Assembly: GCA_029227815.1 (NCBI GenBank)
Contig: CP118523.1
Location: 1,860,001-1,924,000 of the forward strand
Length of the DNA: 64,000 nucleotides
Direction of reading: 5' to 3'
Source of the DNA: Clostridiaceae bacterium M8S5
GTDB taxonomy: Bacteria; Bacillota; Clostridia; Tissierellales; MCWD3
The stretch's first letter is position 1; the number at the start of each line of letters is the position of its first letter. The notes under the pieces were generated by a model that was given only the letters and a program-made list of their open reading frames with translations, was not told where the DNA came from and did not search any database. Positions 63,235-64,000 of this stretch are shown here, one piece after another. A program made the position numbers and the translations under genes.

Positions 63235-64000
63235 ATGAAACAATCTTTAAGTGACGTACCTGAAACATTACTTATTCCACTTTGGGCTAGAGCTATCGAA
63301 ACCAAAAGAGAGGACCCAATAATAAAAGATGAAAAAGCTATTGAGATGATGCAAAAAATTGATTATGATTTCTCAAAATTCTATGGTTCATGGATGTCTC
63401 AAACAGGTGTAGCAGTTAGGACGCAAATATTTGACGCAGAGGTTACAAAATTTATTAATGAACATCCATATGCCAATATAATCAATATTGGTTGTGGTCT
63501 AGATACTAGGTATTTTAGAGTTGATAATGGTACAATTAATTGGTACGATATTGATTTACCAGAGCCTATAAGGCTAAGAAAAAATTTTTTTACTGAGACA
63601 TCTAGACATAAAATGATAGGTAAATCTGTTTTTGACTTTTCTTGGATAGATTATATAGATGACATAACTAAAGACACTTTATTTATTACCGAAGGGATAC
63701 TAATGTATTTTTCCGAAAATGATATACATGTCCTAATGAACAAAATGTCTGAAAAATTCACAGGAGCTACTATACTTTTTGACATTATGGCTCCATTTTA
63801 TATTAAAAATAGTAAAAAACATGATACTGTTTCTAAAACTGGAGCAGTATTTAAGTGGGGGATAAAAACTGGAAAAGAAATGGAACAAATAAATTCAGAT
63901 ATCAGATTTCTGAAAGAATGGAGTATTTTTGATTTTCATAAAAATCGTTGGAAATTTATAAGATGGTTATATCTTATACCTTACTTAAAGAATAATTTTA
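63235..64000 (+). CDS. SAM-dependent methyltransferase, leucine carboxyl methyltransferase family (partial)
   Basis: The first 255 residues of a protein that runs off the window. The start MKQSLSDVPETLLIPLWARA, the motif TGVAVRTQIFDAEVTKF and the SAM loop IINIGCGLDTRYFRVDNGTI are characteristic of the LCM/PpmA-like family (COG3315), whose members methylate carboxyl or hydroxyl groups, often in natural-product pathways. FITEGILMYFSENDI is the family's second motif. ATG 63235 follows AAGAAGGTG. With the Fur box upstream, a role in iron acquisition or metallophore chemistry is plausible but inferred. Confidence 0.88.
   Translation, partial: MKQSLSDVPETLLIPLWARAIETKREDPIIKDEKAIEMMQKIDYDFSKFYGSWMSQTGVAVRTQIFDAEVTKFINEHPYANIINIGCGLDTRYFRVDNGTINWYDIDLPEPIRLRKNFFTETSRHKMIGKSVFDFSWIDYIDDITKDTLFITEGILMYFSENDIHVLMNKMSEKFTGATILFDIMAPFYIKNSKKHDTVSKTGAVFKWGIKTGKEMEQINSDIRFLKEWSIFDFHKNRWKFIRWLYLIPYLKNNF

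Noticed and set aside
1..64000. CRISPR arrays, tRNA or rRNA genes, intact insertion sequences, in-frame UGA selenoprotein genes
   Set aside because: No regular repeat-spacer pattern, no tRNA/rRNA signature and no complete transposase were found by eye; no gene appears split by a UGA with a plausible selenocysteine context.

Overview
The window comes from the chromosome of a low-GC, endospore-forming member of the Clostridia. This rests on AT-rich composition with heavy AGA/ATA codon use, strong AAGGAGG ribosome sites with many TTG/GTG starts, the sporulation genes ymxH, spoIIIE/ftsK and spoVS with a sigma-H-type promoter, a LexA-boxed recA, a T-box-controlled leuS and a tRNA 2-selenouridine synthase gene. 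A perfringolysin-like cholesterol-dependent cytolysin also fits. I cannot name the species.

The window alternates between conserved backbone and accessory DNA. Backbone: the 3' end of pnp (1-914), then ylxY-type deacetylase, mlpA, ymxH, dapG, tepA, uppP, spoIIIE, mnmH, rimO, pgsA, cinA, map, recA, recX, rny and spoVS (36.6-58.9 kb), and leuS on the minus strand (60.1-62.5 kb). In many Firmicutes pnp is followed directly by the ylxY/mlpA genes; here about 35.7 kb of mostly single-gene transcription units lies between them. A second insertion, a minus-strand pair of ABC exporters plus a decayed transposase, separates mlpA from ymxH. No integrase, attachment site or intact insertion sequence is visible, so the accessory region looks like gene-by-gene accretion with decay (transposase scraps, a duplicated ABC-F tail, a broken GNAT gene).

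The accessory region has recurring themes. Drug or toxin defence: an ABC-F protein behind a long leader with two mini-ORFs, nested hairpins and a terminator; an APH-fold kinase with a promoter-proximal hairpin; TetR plus CPBP protease; and an AraC-GyrI regulator next to a fusion of two TrmO/TsaA-like domains with a UvrA2-type protein. Surface and secreted functions: two tandem secreted zinc gluzincins sharing a promoter, an anchored M16C/PreP-like protease, a secreted Cys/His protein, two TNF/C1q-like jelly-roll proteins, lipoproteins, and a cytolysin without a signal peptide. Small-molecule modification: two GNAT and two SAM methyltransferase genes, plus a third, Fur-boxed methyltransferase at the right edge.

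The strongest candidate for something undescribed is a free-standing structured RNA at about 26903-27277. It has its own TTGCTT-17-TATAAT promoter, long-range closing helices, several internal hairpins (two nearly identical) and a U-tract directly after the closing helix, with no coding capacity. Other notable signals are the ABC-F leader, the TrmO-TrmO-UvrA fusion, the signal-less cytolysin with an intermedilysin/vaginolysin-like undecapeptide, and a hairpin between the recA Shine-Dalgarno and its start codon.
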